64,000 bases of DNA from assembly GCA_013823135.1 (NCBI GenBank), contig PNLP01000015.1, forward strand, positions 78,072 through 142,071. Direction: 5' to 3'. The notes beneath the pieces were generated by a model. That model was not told where the DNA came from. It ran no database searches and was given only the letters and a program-made list of their open reading frames with translations. Below, one piece after another: positions 46,229-54,749 of this stretch. Both the position numbers and the translations under genes were made by a program. Source of the stretch: Planctomycetaceae bacterium (lineage in GTDB: Bacteria; Planctomycetota; Planctomycetia; Gemmatales; Gemmataceae). The stretch's first letter is position 1, and each line of letters begins with the position of its first letter.

Positions 46229-47419
46229 TCACTTCAACACGCCCAGCTGCTTCCCCACTTCCGTGAAGGCCGCGATGGCGCGATCGAGTTGTTCCGTGGT
46301 GTGCGCCGCCGATACCTGAATCCGAATGCGTGCCGCACCCACCGGCACCACCGGGTAGCTGAAGCCTATGACGTAGATGCCTCGCTTCAGGAGTTCGTTT
46401 GCCATGTTCGTCGCAACCGCGGCGTCGCCGAGCATCACTGGCAGAATCGGCGTCGGGCCGGGCTTCACAGTGAACCCCGCACCTTCCAGCCCCGCACGCA
46501 GTTTGGCCGTGTTCGCCTTCAACTTGGTTCGCAACTCACCGGCCGTGTCCACGAGATCGAGCGCCTTCATCCCGGCTGCGACCAGTGCCGGCGGCACGCT
46601 GTTCGAGAACAGGTACGGCCGCGAACGGTTCCGCAGCCAGTCCACGATCTCCGCACTCGCTGCCGTGAATCCGCCGCTTGCGCCGCCGAGCGTCTTGCCG
46701 AGCGTTCCCGTGATGATGTCGATCCGATCCAGCACGCCGAGTTCTTCCGCACCACCGCGGCCAGTCGCTCCGAGGTGCCCGGTCGCGTGGCAATCGTCGA
46801 TTCCCACGGCGGCGTTGTACTGATCCGCGAGCGAGCAAATGTCCGGCAGTTTCGCCAGGTCGCCGTCCATGCTGAACACGCTATCTGTGAAGATCATCTT
46901 GAAGCGGCAGCCCTTCGCCTCTTCGAGTTTGGCCTTCAGGTCGGTCATGTCGTTGTGCTTGTAGCGGAAGCGTTGCGCCTTGCAGAGCCGCACGCCGTCG
47001 ATGATGGAAGCGTGGTTCAGTTCATCCGAAATGATCGCATCCTGATCTGTGAGCAACGGCTCGAACAGGCCGCCGTTTGCGTCGAAGCACGAGATGTAGA
47101 GGATGCTGTCAGCCTTGCGGAAGAACTGGGCGATCTGCTGCTCACACCGCTTGTGAATGTCCTGCGTGCCGCAAATGAACCGCACCGACGAGAGGCCGTA
47201 ACCCCAGGTCTTCAGCCCTTCCTGCGCCGCGTCCACGATCTCGGGGTGGTTCGCGAGCCCGAGGTAGTTGTTCGCACAGAAGTTCACGACCGGATGCCCG
47301 CCGACCGTGATCCCGGAACTTTGCGGCGACTCGATCCGCCGTTCGGCTTTGTAGAGCCCCTTCGCCTTGAGCTCGTCGAGTTGCGTGCGAAGGAACGCAT
47401 TCAGATTATCGGATGGCAT
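46229..47419 (-). CDS. kbl: 2-amino-3-ketobutyrate CoA ligase (glycine C-acetyltransferase)
   Basis: A 396-residue PLP enzyme of the alpha-oxoamine synthase family. Key elements are '[15 protein letters not shown]', '[18 protein letters not shown]', '[12 protein letters not shown]', '[10 protein letters not shown]' and the PLP-lysine motif '[14 protein letters not shown]'. It cleaves 2-amino-3-ketobutyrate with CoA to glycine and acetyl-CoA in threonine breakdown. Length equals E. coli Kbl (398). I prefer ATG 47419, with GGAG ten bases upstream, over one 12 bases earlier. The usual partner tdh is not in the window. Confidence 0.94.
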   Translation of the reverse strand: MPSDNLNAFLRTQLDELKAKGLYKAERRIESPQSSGITVGGHPVVNFCANNYLGLANHPEIVDAAQEGLKTWGYGLSSVRFICGTQDIHKRCEQQIAQFFRKADSILYISCFDANGGLFEPLLTDQDAIISDELNHASIIDGVRLCKAQRFRYKHNDMTDLKAKLEEAKGCRFKMIFTDSVFSMDGDLAKLPDICSLADQYNAAVGIDDCHATGHLGATGRGGAEELGVLDRIDIITGTLGKTLGGASGGFTAASAEIVDWLRNRSRPYLFSNSVPPALVAAGMKALDLVDTAGELRTKLKANTAKLRAGLEGAGFTVKPGPTPILPVMLGDAAVATNMANELLKRGIYVIGFSYPVVPVGAARIRIQVSAAHTTEQLDRAIAAFTEVGKQLGVLK

Positions 47420-47437
47420 CCCGGGCTCCATGATAGG

Positions 47438-47504
47438 TTTAGCGCTGGCCCCATCGGGGCCGCGCCGAAGTGGTTGGCGCAGCCCCGATGGGGCTGACGC
47501 TAAA
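47438..47504. repeat. Inverted repeat between pdxJ and kbl
   Basis: Arms 47438-47466 and 47476-47504 begin TTTAGCGCTGGCCCC and end GGGGCTGACGCTAAA. It is the same family as 31242-31306 and 43493-43558, and it abuts the pdxJ stop codon at 47505. Confidence 0.85.
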
Positions 47505-48245
47505 CTATGTCCGTTTCGGATTAGGGTAGTGTTCGGTCATCGCCTGTTTCATCTCGCGGACGGCTCGCTCCATCCCGACCAGCACGGCGCGAGACACGAT
47601 GCTGTGCCCGATGTTCAGTTCCTCGACGCCGGGAATTCGCACGATGGCCTGCACGTTCCAGTAGTTCAGGCCGTGCCCCATGTGAACGTGAAGCCCGAGC
47701 CCGGTTGCCTGAGCCGTCGCGGCGCGGAGTTTCACCAGTTCCCGTTCCACCGCCACAGCGCCGATCGCCTCGGAATAACTCGCGGTCTGAAACTCGATGG
47801 CATCCGCCCCATACTGTGCGCTGGCGGCCACCTGTGCGGGGTCGGGGTCGATGAACAGCGAGACGTGAATCCCCGCGGCCTTGAGACGATCAATCGCCGA
47901 CCGCACGGTCACTTCGTTCGCCACCACGTTCAGCCCACCCTCGGTGGTGAGTTCCTGCCGCTTCTCGGGAACGAGCGTTGCCTCGTCCGGCTTTGCCTTC
48001 AGCGCGATTTGGATGATCTCTTCGTAGGTCGCCATCTCCAGATTCAACCGCGTGGTGACCGTCTCACGCATCACGTAGACGTCACGGTCCTGAATGTGCC
48101 GACGGTCTTCGCGGAGGTGAATCGTGATGCCATCCGCGCCGCCGAGCGTGGCGAGCACGGCTGCGGCAACGGGGTCCGGTTCCTTGGCACGACGAGCCTG
48201 CCGAATGGTCGCAACGTGATCGACATTCACACCAAGACGGATCAT
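47505..48245 (-). CDS. pdxJ: Pyridoxine 5'-phosphate synthase
   Basis: A 246-residue TIM-barrel enzyme that condenses 1-deoxyxylulose 5-phosphate with 3-amino-2-oxopropyl phosphate to make pyridoxine 5'-phosphate. Motifs are '[16 protein letters not shown]', '[17 protein letters not shown]', 'NLEMA', '[15 protein letters not shown]' and '[13 protein letters not shown]'. I chose the ATG at 48245 because the conserved N-terminus begins there; the frame stays open upstream only through a repeat. It lies downstream of the small membrane protein gene and upstream of kbl. Confidence 0.95.
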   Translation of the reverse strand: MIRLGVNVDHVATIRQARRAKEPDPVAAAVLATLGGADGITIHLREDRRHIQDRDVYVMRETVTTRLNLEMATYEEIIQIALKAKPDEATLVPEKRQELTTEGGLNVVANEVTVRSAIDRLKAAGIHVSLFIDPDPAQVAASAQYGADAIEFQTASYSEAIGAVAVERELVKLRAATAQATGLGLHVHMGHGLNYWNVQAIVRIPGVEELNIGHSIVSRAVLVGMERAVREMKQAMTEHYPNPKRT

Positions 48246-48250
48246 GGCTT

Positions 48251-48364
48251 TGGGGGTTGTTGTTCGTTGGTGGTAGTTTGTTGGGGTTAGCGGATTGCGG
48301 ACTGTTGATCGTTGTTGATGGGGCTGCACCCCACAAACCACAACCAACGAACAACAACCCCCCA
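48251..48364. repeat. Inverted repeat in the pdxJ leader (GGGTTGTTGTTCGTTGG type)
   Basis: The arms, about 48251-48286 and 48329-48364, are inverted near-copies of GGGGTTGTTGTTCGTTGG. It begins five bases upstream of the pdxJ start and ends two bases before the stop of the next gene, so the whole leader of pdxJ is repeat and little room remains for a normal ribosome site. Confidence 0.8.
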
Positions 48365-48365
48365 A

Positions 48366-48962
48366 CTATCGCGGTCCGTACCGAGCCAGGTATTCCAGCA
48401 CGTCGCGGTAACGGCCGAGTTCGCGGACGATGAGTTTGTATCCCAACACGCCCAAACACACAGCCAAAAGGCGTTCCACAATCGGGCTCACGAACGCGAT
48501 GCTCACCCACGAGAAGAAGAAGTAGTCGAACACCAGCAACAATGCGATGCCCGGAATCGCGAATTGTGTCGTTCGACTCACGCGGTAGTGCGGGTCGAAG
48601 TACATCCGGAACGCAAGCTGAATCTCGCTCCAGAACTGCGTGAAGAACCAGCGCCGCTGAGATGGATCGATGGGCTGTGTTGGCGGGTTGATCACCGCAC
48701 CCTGCGGTAGCGGTGGCACGGGATAACGTGAGTCGTCGCTCGCCAGCACGAGAACGCGATCCGCCGCGGACCTGCCACTTCCAGCCAGAGCGGACAGTTT
48801 CGCGATGACACGATCGGTCATGGCGTCTTCGTCAGACGAGGCAACGGGTCGCTCGGCCAGCGCGGATTCGAGCTTACGGATGCGGTCTTCCAGCGCGGCC
48901 TCGCGTTCGCTCGTATTTGGACGAGAAAGTGTTTCGGAGCTTGGTTCAGTCATCGCATTCAT
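48366..48962 (-). CDS. Membrane protein of unknown function
   Basis: A 198-residue protein. A charged N-terminal helix ('REAALEDRIRKLESALAE') is likely a coiled coil. A Pro-rich segment follows, then two hydrophobic stretches near residues 135-180 ('FAIPGIALLLVFDYFFFSWV' and 'ERLLAVCLGVLGYKLIV'). I do not recognise a family; similar coiled-coil plus membrane proteins are common in planctomycetes. ATG 48962 with GAGGA upstream is preferred over an ATG nine bases later. Confidence 0.75.
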   Translation of the reverse strand: MNAMTEPSSETLSRPNTSEREAALEDRIRKLESALAERPVASSDEDAMTDRVIAKLSALAGSGRSAADRVLVLASDDSRYPVPPLPQGAVINPPTQPIDPSQRRWFFTQFWSEIQLAFRMYFDPHYRVSRTTQFAIPGIALLLVFDYFFFSWVSIAFVSPIVERLLAVCLGVLGYKLIVRELGRYRDVLEYLARYGPR

Positions 48963-49047
48963 GCCCGTTCCTCGGGTCCGTTGTCCCTCTGAACAGGTTA
49001 TCGGAAGTGGGCGGCACTGAACAAGGTGCGTCGGATCAGACAGAACG

Positions 49048-49167
49048 AGTATTCACCGGAGAGAACGCAAAGAACGCGGAGTGAAATTCCGAGTTGGGAG
49101 AATGTTGATTAGCCCCTTCTCGGTTTTCTTCTCTTCGCGTTCTTTGCGTGCTCTCCGGTGAATACTC
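49048..49167. repeat. Inverted repeat (GAGTATTCACCGGAGAGAAC type)
   Basis: Arms 49048-49081 and 49136-49167 are near-perfect complements containing ACGCAAAGAACGCG. It lies between divergent or codirectional minus-strand genes, 14 bp from the ThuA-like stop. The motif is related to 58611-58729 and 2374-2475. Confidence 0.85.
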
Positions 49168-49180
49168 TTCAGCATCCCAA

Positions 49181-50137
49181 TCACTTCTCGGACGGAATCG
49201 GGCTGAGCTTCTCGGCCGTGGGGAACGTGGCAGGTAATGGAATAGTCACGGCCCCGGTCGCGGCCCACTCGGTGCCACGGGTCAGCGTTCCCGCGAAGCC
49301 CCAGCACTTCATCGCGTTCGCGTCGTGGCCCATGGGCGTGTGGAAGACGCGGCCCTTGCTGCCGTAGCTCACCGTCCAGATCATCGGCTCGTGCGCCTTC
49401 GTGCCTGTGGAATACGCGGTGGCCAGCACCTTCACGTTCTCGATCGGCCCACGCATGTTGTCGTACAGTTCATCGCGAACGTGCTGCCATTCCTTCGGCA
49501 TCCCCTTCGTGATCGGGTGTTCCGAGTCGCGAACCGTGACCGTGAACGGGCCGGTGTAGCGGTGGCCGGAACCGTCACCCTTCCCCGAAGGCACCTTCAC
49601 TTCCTTGCCGTCGGCGTCGAGGTACAGCCGGTCGCCGCCGCCGTTGCCGCGCCAGCCCATGCCGATCATCTGGTTGTACTCCTTCCATCCGCCGAACGCG
49701 TTGTTCGCCGCGTGTACGACCACGAAGCCAATCTTGCCTTCATTCAGGAGCTTTTCGAGGTCCGCGTTCAGTTCCTTGCCCCACGGTTCGCCATTGTAGT
49801 TGCTCACGACCACGTCGAACTTCGCCAACTCGGGACGGAACTTTTCGAATGCCGCCTTGTGTGCCTTCTCCAGTTCGGCGACGGTCTCCTTGTACTTCTT
49901 CTCGTCGTCGGGCTTGGCATCTTTCGGCTTGGGTGGCAGCGCAATCTTGCCTGGGCTGGTCGCCACTTCCACGGTGAATCGCTTGGTTTCTTCGAGGATC
50001 TTCTTCAGCACCGGCGTCGTATCTTTCCAGTTGTGGTTATTCTGGCCGTCGATGATGAGCACCTTGATGGGTGCGGGGTCGGCGGCCGAGACCACGGAAG
50101 AAACTGCAAGAAGCAGCAAGGCGGAGAGGCTTCGCAT
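49181..50137 (-). CDS. Exported ThuA-like (trehalose-utilisation type) protein
   Basis: A 318-residue protein with signal peptide 'SLSALLLLAVSSVVSA'. The ThuA-like glutamine-amidotransferase-related fold is shown by 'KVLIIDGQNNHNWKDTTP', 'VVVSNYNGEPW', 'GFVVVHAANNAFGGWKEYN' and 'VSYGSKGRVFHTPMGHDA'. It has a charged linker (about 65-105). ThuA relatives in planctomycetes are thought to act on carbohydrates, but the activity is unproven. ATG 50137 is chosen because the signal peptide starts there. Confidence 0.88.
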   Translation of the reverse strand: MRSLSALLLLAVSSVVSAADPAPIKVLIIDGQNNHNWKDTTPVLKKILEETKRFTVEVATSPGKIALPPKPKDAKPDDEKKYKETVAELEKAHKAAFEKFRPELAKFDVVVSNYNGEPWGKELNADLEKLLNEGKIGFVVVHAANNAFGGWKEYNQMIGMGWRGNGGGDRLYLDADGKEVKVPSGKGDGSGHRYTGPFTVTVRDSEHPITKGMPKEWQHVRDELYDNMRGPIENVKVLATAYSTGTKAHEPMIWTVSYGSKGRVFHTPMGHDANAMKCWGFAGTLTRGTEWAATGAVTIPLPATFPTAEKLSPIPSEK

Positions 50138-50265
50138 GGGTGTAAATCCAGGGGTGAAACGGGCGGTGGGGACGGGTGCCCGCGGTTCGATTGTTGCGTG
50201 CGAGAGCAACCGGTGTCAACCGAGTAGAATAGGAACAGCTTCAACAACCGCGAGGAGAATCACCC

Positions 50266-50598
50266 ATGAGCCGCGACCCGAACGATGTGGTACGAGTCTA
50301 CTCTGGCCCGCTGTCGGAGGTGGAAGCCTACCAACAAGTCCTTCGCGAAACGGGGATCGAGAGCAAGGTGGTGGGCACGGAACTGAGCGCGAGCTTCGGG
50401 TCTGCGCTTTCGGGTTCAATTGAGTTGTGGATTCATAACAGCGACATGGACAAGGCAGTTGCCGCAATCAAGCTATTTGAGGCCGAGAAAGGAAAGAAAG
50501 AACAGCAGGGACACGAACATCCCGCCAACGCGGGCAAAGCGCACACGATGCCACACCGCAAAGAGCCACACGTTAAGCAAGATCCAGCCGGGAACTAA
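50266..50598 (+). CDS. DUF2007-like small protein
   Basis: A 110-residue cytoplasmic protein with GAGGAGAA upstream. Residues 5-75 match the DUF2007 'putative signal transducing' layout: 'VVRVYSGPLSEVEAYQQVL', 'GIESKVVG' and 'IELWIHNSDMDKAVAAI'. The tail (80-110) is His/Lys-rich and low in complexity. The family is believed to bind a ligand or protein, but no function has been shown. It is divergent from the ThuA-like gene and convergent with the HU gene. Confidence 0.8.
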   Translation: MSRDPNDVVRVYSGPLSEVEAYQQVLRETGIESKVVGTELSASFGSALSGSIELWIHNSDMDKAVAAIKLFEAEKGKKEQQGHEHPANAGKAHTMPHRKEPHVKQDPAGN

Positions 50599-50603
50599 AG
50601 GTA

Positions 50604-50651
50604 TTTGGCGGTTGCGGCTTTGCACCGCGGTGCAAAGCCGCAACCGCCAAA
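50604..50651. terminator. Perfect 48-bp palindrome at a convergent junction
   Basis: Positions 50604-50627 and 50628-50651 are exact reverse complements with no loop (core GGCGGTTGCGGCTTTGCACC). It lies between the DUF2007-like stop (50598) and the HU stop (50656). A perfect loopless palindrome of this length forms a cruciform or very strong hairpin. Confidence 0.85.
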
Positions 50652-50655
50652 ATGC

Positions 50656-51012
50656 TCACTTCAAAGCGTCCTTGAGTGCCTTCACGGGACGGAGCTTGAC
50701 CTGGTTGTAGGCCGGCTTCGGCTTGGTGACGTACTCGGCACCGGTGAGGCGGTTGATCTTCTTCTCGCCGCCCTTGACGGCATCCTTGCGGGTGACGGTC
50801 ACGCGGCACAGGTTCGGGAACACGAACTTGCCGGAACCCTTCGCGGACACTTCGGTCTTGATGACCTCGATGATTTCGTCCAGAACCGCATCGACTTGCT
50901 TCTTCGTGATCTCGGCCTTGGCGGCCAGGTGAGCCACGAACGCAGACTTGGTCATCGCCTTCTTTGCAACCGCGGCTTTCTTTGCCGCCGGCTTTGCTGG
51001 GGCTTTCGCCAT
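50656..51012 (-). CDS. HU-family DNA-binding protein with basic N-terminal extension
   Basis: A 118-residue HU/IHF-family protein. The HU core (about 20-110) shows 'MTKSAFVAHLAAKAEITKKQ', 'VDAVLDEIIEVIKTEVSAKG' and 'KFVFPNLCRVTVTRKDA'. The first 20 residues are a Lys/Ala-rich tail ('AKAPAKPAAKKAAVAKKA') like histone H1. The usual DNA-intercalating arm 'RNPxTG' is changed to 'INRLTGAEYVTKPKP'. It probably compacts DNA in the nucleoid. CAGGAG precedes ATG 51012. Confidence 0.9.
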   Translation of the reverse strand: MAKAPAKPAAKKAAVAKKAMTKSAFVAHLAAKAEITKKQVDAVLDEIIEVIKTEVSAKGSGKFVFPNLCRVTVTRKDAVKGGEKKINRLTGAEYVTKPKPAYNQVKLRPVKALKDALK

Positions 51013-51059
51013 GACTGAAACTCCTGATTGGGGTGAGGGGCGGCCCGAAACTGCCTGAA

Positions 51060-51097
51060 AACTAAGGTGTTTCATGGGGTGTTGTCAACAAGACAAC
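51060..51097 (-). promoter_or_regulatory. Possible promoter/operator of the HU gene
   Basis: On the minus strand a consensus -35 TTGACA (51083-51088) lies 17 bp from TTAGTT (51060-51065), a poor -10. The -35 overlaps an inverted repeat GTTGTC-N5-GACAAC (51081-51097). This could be a binding site for a repressor, possibly HU itself. It is weak evidence. Confidence 0.35.
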
Positions 51098-51327
51098 GCC
51101 TTTTCCCTTGAAATATCCAGCTTTTTCTCGTCTGCGCCCCCCAGTCAAGCGATTTCTCAAGTGTTTTCCTGTGGTTTCTGCCGTCACAGGCCGCACGTTC
51201 GGCACGCCGAGACCTTACTCAGGCACGTCACAAACCGACCACGCGCCCCCAATCGTCATGAACCGGCGAACCGCCGCTCCCCTCACTATTTCCGGGAATG
51301 CGTCGTTAACCCGAAGGAATCGCCCCG

Positions 51328-52482
51328 ATGAGCATCCTGTCTCGCATGTCGCTGTTTGCCCTGGGGCCGCTCGTTTCCGGTGCTTGCCGGGCTGCCGGGG
51401 TGTCGGCACTCGGGGACGGCGTTGCCGCCGTTACGCGGTTCGTTTCCGAGCGAGTGAACGACCAGAGCCTGCGTGTGGTCGAAGCCCTCGCTATGGCCTC
51501 CGCTCAAGCCTGGCGAACGCTGGAGCTTGCGCTGGCTGGCGAATCCCTCAACACGGCACTCGACCGAGCCGACGACAAGGCGTTCCGCGAGCAAGTCCGG
51601 CTGTTCCTGCTGAAGGCGCAGTTCGACGGGCGGGTCGCGACCGATCGCGGGTTCGTGCCTCGCTGTCTGGCCGAACTCCGCGAGGCTCGTTCGGGCGGGG
51701 CACTGACCGGGGACATCGATCCGGCCGATTTCGGCGACCTGACGCGCTTTGCGGACCCCGCCGCGTTGCTCGCCGCCGAGTGGAAGGTTGCCGACGAACT
51801 GGCCGGTAACCTGCGAGCTCGCGGGTTCCCGACGCTGGCCGTGTTCCTGACACTCCGACCGGCGGACGACCCAAACGCGGCACCGTTGCTGGCCGTGGCC
51901 GTGCGGCACTATTTCAGCCGTGCGGTCGAGGACGACCCGAAGCTGTTCCAGGGGCTCGCGTTTGCTCAGTTCGAGCGGATCGGGAAGGCCCAGGAGCAGG
52001 GAACGGCACGACTGGCCGAGCAACTCGCACGGATCGAAGGGCGGCTCGGAGAGCTCCACTCGACGCTGGCACCGGCTCGACGGGAACCGGTCTTGCCGCA
52101 ACGCGAGACGACTCGCCCGATCATTCCCGAGGGACAGACGAACGGCCCGGTTGCGGTATCGCCGGATGGCAAGCTCGCCGTGTGCGGTTCGCCCTACGAC
52201 GGTAAGTTGCGTGTCTTCGACGTGGTATCGGGGAAGGAACTGCGCCGGCTCGCGGGCCACGCTTCGTGGGTCACGTGCGTGGCGTTCTCCCCCGACGGCC
52301 GCCGGGTTGCGTCGGGCGGGCAGGATGGAGCCGTGAAACTGTGGGACATGCCCACGGGTCGGCTGCTGCGCACGTTCGCACATCCCGGCACGGTGCCCGC
52401 CGTGGTCGCGTTCTCGCCAAACGGGAAGACCATGAGCTCAACAGGCGAGGACGGCACCGTGCGTGTGTGGAATGCGGGTTGA
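51328..52482 (+). CDS. WD40-repeat protein with helical N-terminal domain
   Basis: A 384-residue protein. Residues 1-235 are mostly helical ('VVEALAMASAQAWRTLELAL') and unlike any domain I recognise. Residues about 270-384 hold three WD40 repeats ('GPVAVSPDGKLAVCG', 'WVTCVAFSPDGRRVASGG', 'VVAFSPNGKTMSSTGEDG'). Three blades are too few for a closed seven-bladed propeller, so the protein may be truncated or assemble as an oligomer. There is no signal peptide. A hairpin follows at 52482. Confidence 0.8.
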   Translation: MSILSRMSLFALGPLVSGACRAAGVSALGDGVAAVTRFVSERVNDQSLRVVEALAMASAQAWRTLELALAGESLNTALDRADDKAFREQVRLFLLKAQFDGRVATDRGFVPRCLAELREARSGGALTGDIDPADFGDLTRFADPAALLAAEWKVADELAGNLRARGFPTLAVFLTLRPADDPNAAPLLAVAVRHYFSRAVEDDPKLFQGLAFAQFERIGKAQEQGTARLAEQLARIEGRLGELHSTLAPARREPVLPQRETTRPIIPEGQTNGPVAVSPDGKLAVCGSPYDGKLRVFDVVSGKELRRLAGHASWVTCVAFSPDGRRVASGGQDGAVKLWDMPTGRLLRTFAHPGTVPAVVAFSPNGKTMSSTGEDGTVRVWNAG

Positions 52483-52533
52483 GCCGCGACGGAGCGGAAG
52501 AAGTCTCCACGTACGTTCCGCTTCGTCGCGGCT
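52482..52533 (+). terminator. Hairpin after the WD40 gene
   Basis: Arms 52482-52499 (AGCCGCGACGGAGCGGAA) and 52516-52533 are complementary with one G-T wobble. It begins at the stop codon and lies before the transketolase gene. Confidence 0.7.
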
Positions 52534-52595
52534 AAAGGTTGCCGGGTCCATATCATTTCCGTGACTGCATCCTCAATTCTCACGGCGAGACACCA

Positions 52596-54644
52596 ATGGG
52601 CGAGTTCACCCCGCTTGACGTTACCTGCGTCAACACCATCCGCACCCTGGCCATGGATGCGGTCCAGAAGGCCAATTCCGGGCACCCTGGTGCTCCAATG
52701 GGCCTGGCCCCCGTTGCGTACACAGTCTGGAATCGCTTCCTGACGTACGACCCCGCAAACCCGCACTGGCCAAACCGCGACCGGTTCGTTCTGTCGAACG
52801 GCCACGCGTCGATGCTGCTCTACTCGCTGATTCACCTCGCAGGGATCAAGACGGTCGATGAACACGGAAAGGTTCTCGACACGCCGTCGCTGCCGATGGA
52901 TCAACTGAAACTGTTCCGCCAACTCAACAGCAAGACCCCCGGCCACCCCGAGTTTGAACACACCACGGGCGTCGAGACCACGACCGGCCCGCTCGGCCAG
53001 GGGATCGCCAACGCGGTCGGAATCGCGATCGCCCAGAAGTGGATGGCCGGCTACTACGGCCGCCCCGGGTTCGAGGCGCTGTTCGAGCACCGCGTCTACA
53101 CCATCTGCGGCGACGGTTGCATGATGGAAGGCGTCGCCTCTGAAGCGGCATCGCTCGCGGGCCACCTCAAGCTGAACAACCTCACGCTCATCTACGACGA
53201 CAACACCATCACCATCGACGGGCACACCGACCTCGCGTTCACCGAGGATGTCGCGGCTCGTTACACTGCCTACGGCTGGAACATCCTGCGGGTCAACGAC
53301 GGGAACGACCTCGACGGGATGCAGAAGGCCATCGCCGCCGCGAAGGCTTGCACCGACAAGCCCACGCTGATCGTGCAGAAGACCGTGATCGGCTACGGTG
53401 CCCCACACAAGCAGAACACGCACGGCGCACACGGTGAACCGCTCGGACCAGACGAGATCAAGCTCACCAAGAAAGGCTACGGCTGGCCCGAGGATTCCCA
53501 GTTCCTCGTGCCAGACGGCGTGTACGACCACTTCAAGAACGGCATCGGCAAGCGTGGCGCGGATGCCTTCGCGGCCTGGAAGAAACTGTTCGCCGAGTAC
53601 AAGACGAAGTTCCCCGAGCAGGCCGCACAACTCGAAGCGATCGAGACACGCGACCTGCCCGTAGGCTGGGAGAAGAGCCTCCCGGTTTACCCGGCCGACC
53701 CGAAGGGGCTCGCAACCCGCGAAAGCTCCGGTCAGGTGCTGAACGCCATTGCCAAAGTGATCCCCTGGATCGTCGGCGGTGCGGCTGACCTGAACCCATC
53801 AACGAAGACGTTCATGAAGGGCGAAGGCACCTTCACCGCGACCACTCCGGCCGGCCGCAACATTCACTTCGGCGTTCGTGAGCACGGCATGGGCGCGATC
53901 ATGAACGGCATGGCCGTCTCGGGTCTGCGAAGCTACGGCTCGGGCTTCCTCATCTTCTCGGACTACGGCCGCCCGTCGATCCGCCTCGCCGCGATTATGA
54001 ACCTCCCCGTGCTGTACGTGTTCACGCACGACAGCATCGGCGTCGGCGAAGACGGCCCGACTCACCAGCCGATCGAACAGGTGATGTCGATGCGGGCGAT
54101 TCCTGGCCTGCTGGTGATTCGCCCGTGCGACGCCAACGAAGTCGCTGAAGCCTACAAGGTCGCGGTGCAATCGAAGCACAACCCCGTCGTGCTCGCGATG
54201 ACACGCCAGGCGTTGCCGACGCTGGACCGCACGAAGTACGCACCGGCATCGGGGCTCGCGAAGGGTGGCTACGCCCTGAACGACGTCGCCAAGCCGGACG
54301 TGATCCTGATCGGCACTGGCAGCGAAGTTCCGCTGTGCGTCGAGGCGGGTGAAAAGCTCGCGGCCGAGGGGATCAAGGCCCGCGTGGTGAGCCTGCCAAG
54401 CTGGGAACTGTTCGAGAAGCAATCGCAGGAATACCGCGACTCGGTGCTGCCGCCGTCGATCACCGCCCGCGTGTGCGTCGAGATGGGTTGCGCCTTCGGC
54501 TGGGAACGCTACGCCGGCCTGACCGGAAGCATCGTCGGGATGCGGTCATTCGGCGCGTCGGCCCCGCTGAAGGATCTGCTGCCACACTTCGGCTTCACGG
54601 TCGCCGCAGTGGTGGCCGCTGCCAAGAAGCAAGCCGGGAAGTGA
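52596..54644 (+). CDS. tkt: Transketolase
   Basis: A 682-residue thiamine-diphosphate enzyme that moves two-carbon units in the pentose phosphate pathway. Landmarks are 'AVQKANSGHPGAPMGLAP', 'SNGHASMLLYSL', 'TTGPLGQGIANAVG', 'GDGCMMEGVASEAASLAGHL', 'REHGMGAIMNGMA' and 'THDSIGVGEDGPTHQPIE'. Length matches the family (about 665-680). ATG 52596 places the conserved N-terminus correctly. It is convergent with hemH across an inverted repeat. Confidence 0.96.
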   Translation: MGEFTPLDVTCVNTIRTLAMDAVQKANSGHPGAPMGLAPVAYTVWNRFLTYDPANPHWPNRDRFVLSNGHASMLLYSLIHLAGIKTVDEHGKVLDTPSLPMDQLKLFRQLNSKTPGHPEFEHTTGVETTTGPLGQGIANAVGIAIAQKWMAGYYGRPGFEALFEHRVYTICGDGCMMEGVASEAASLAGHLKLNNLTLIYDDNTITIDGHTDLAFTEDVAARYTAYGWNILRVNDGNDLDGMQKAIAAAKACTDKPTLIVQKTVIGYGAPHKQNTHGAHGEPLGPDEIKLTKKGYGWPEDSQFLVPDGVYDHFKNGIGKRGADAFAAWKKLFAEYKTKFPEQAAQLEAIETRDLPVGWEKSLPVYPADPKGLATRESSGQVLNAIAKVIPWIVGGAADLNPSTKTFMKGEGTFTATTPAGRNIHFGVREHGMGAIMNGMAVSGLRSYGSGFLIFSDYGRPSIRLAAIMNLPVLYVFTHDSIGVGEDGPTHQPIEQVMSMRAIPGLLVIRPCDANEVAEAYKVAVQSKHNPVVLAMTRQALPTLDRTKYAPASGLAKGGYALNDVAKPDVILIGTGSEVPLCVEAGEKLAAEGIKARVVSLPSWELFEKQSQEYRDSVLPPSITARVCVEMGCAFGWERYAGLTGSIVGMRSFGASAPLKDLLPHFGFTVAAVVAAAKKQAGK

Positions 54645-54660
54645 TCGCTGATTTTGGCGG

Positions 54661-54745
54661 TTTTGGCGAGCCGCCCCGGTTACGGGGCGGGTTATGAACG
54701 TATTCGTAAGGCACCCACCCCGTAACCGGGGTGGCTCGCCAAAAT
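54661..54745. terminator. Long inverted repeat at the tkt/hemH convergent junction
   Basis: Arms 54661-54687 (TTTTGGCGAGCCGCCCCGGT start) and 54718-54745 are almost exact complements with a 30-base loop. It lies between stops at 54644 and 54750. Confidence 0.85.
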
Positions 54746-54749
54746 CACT

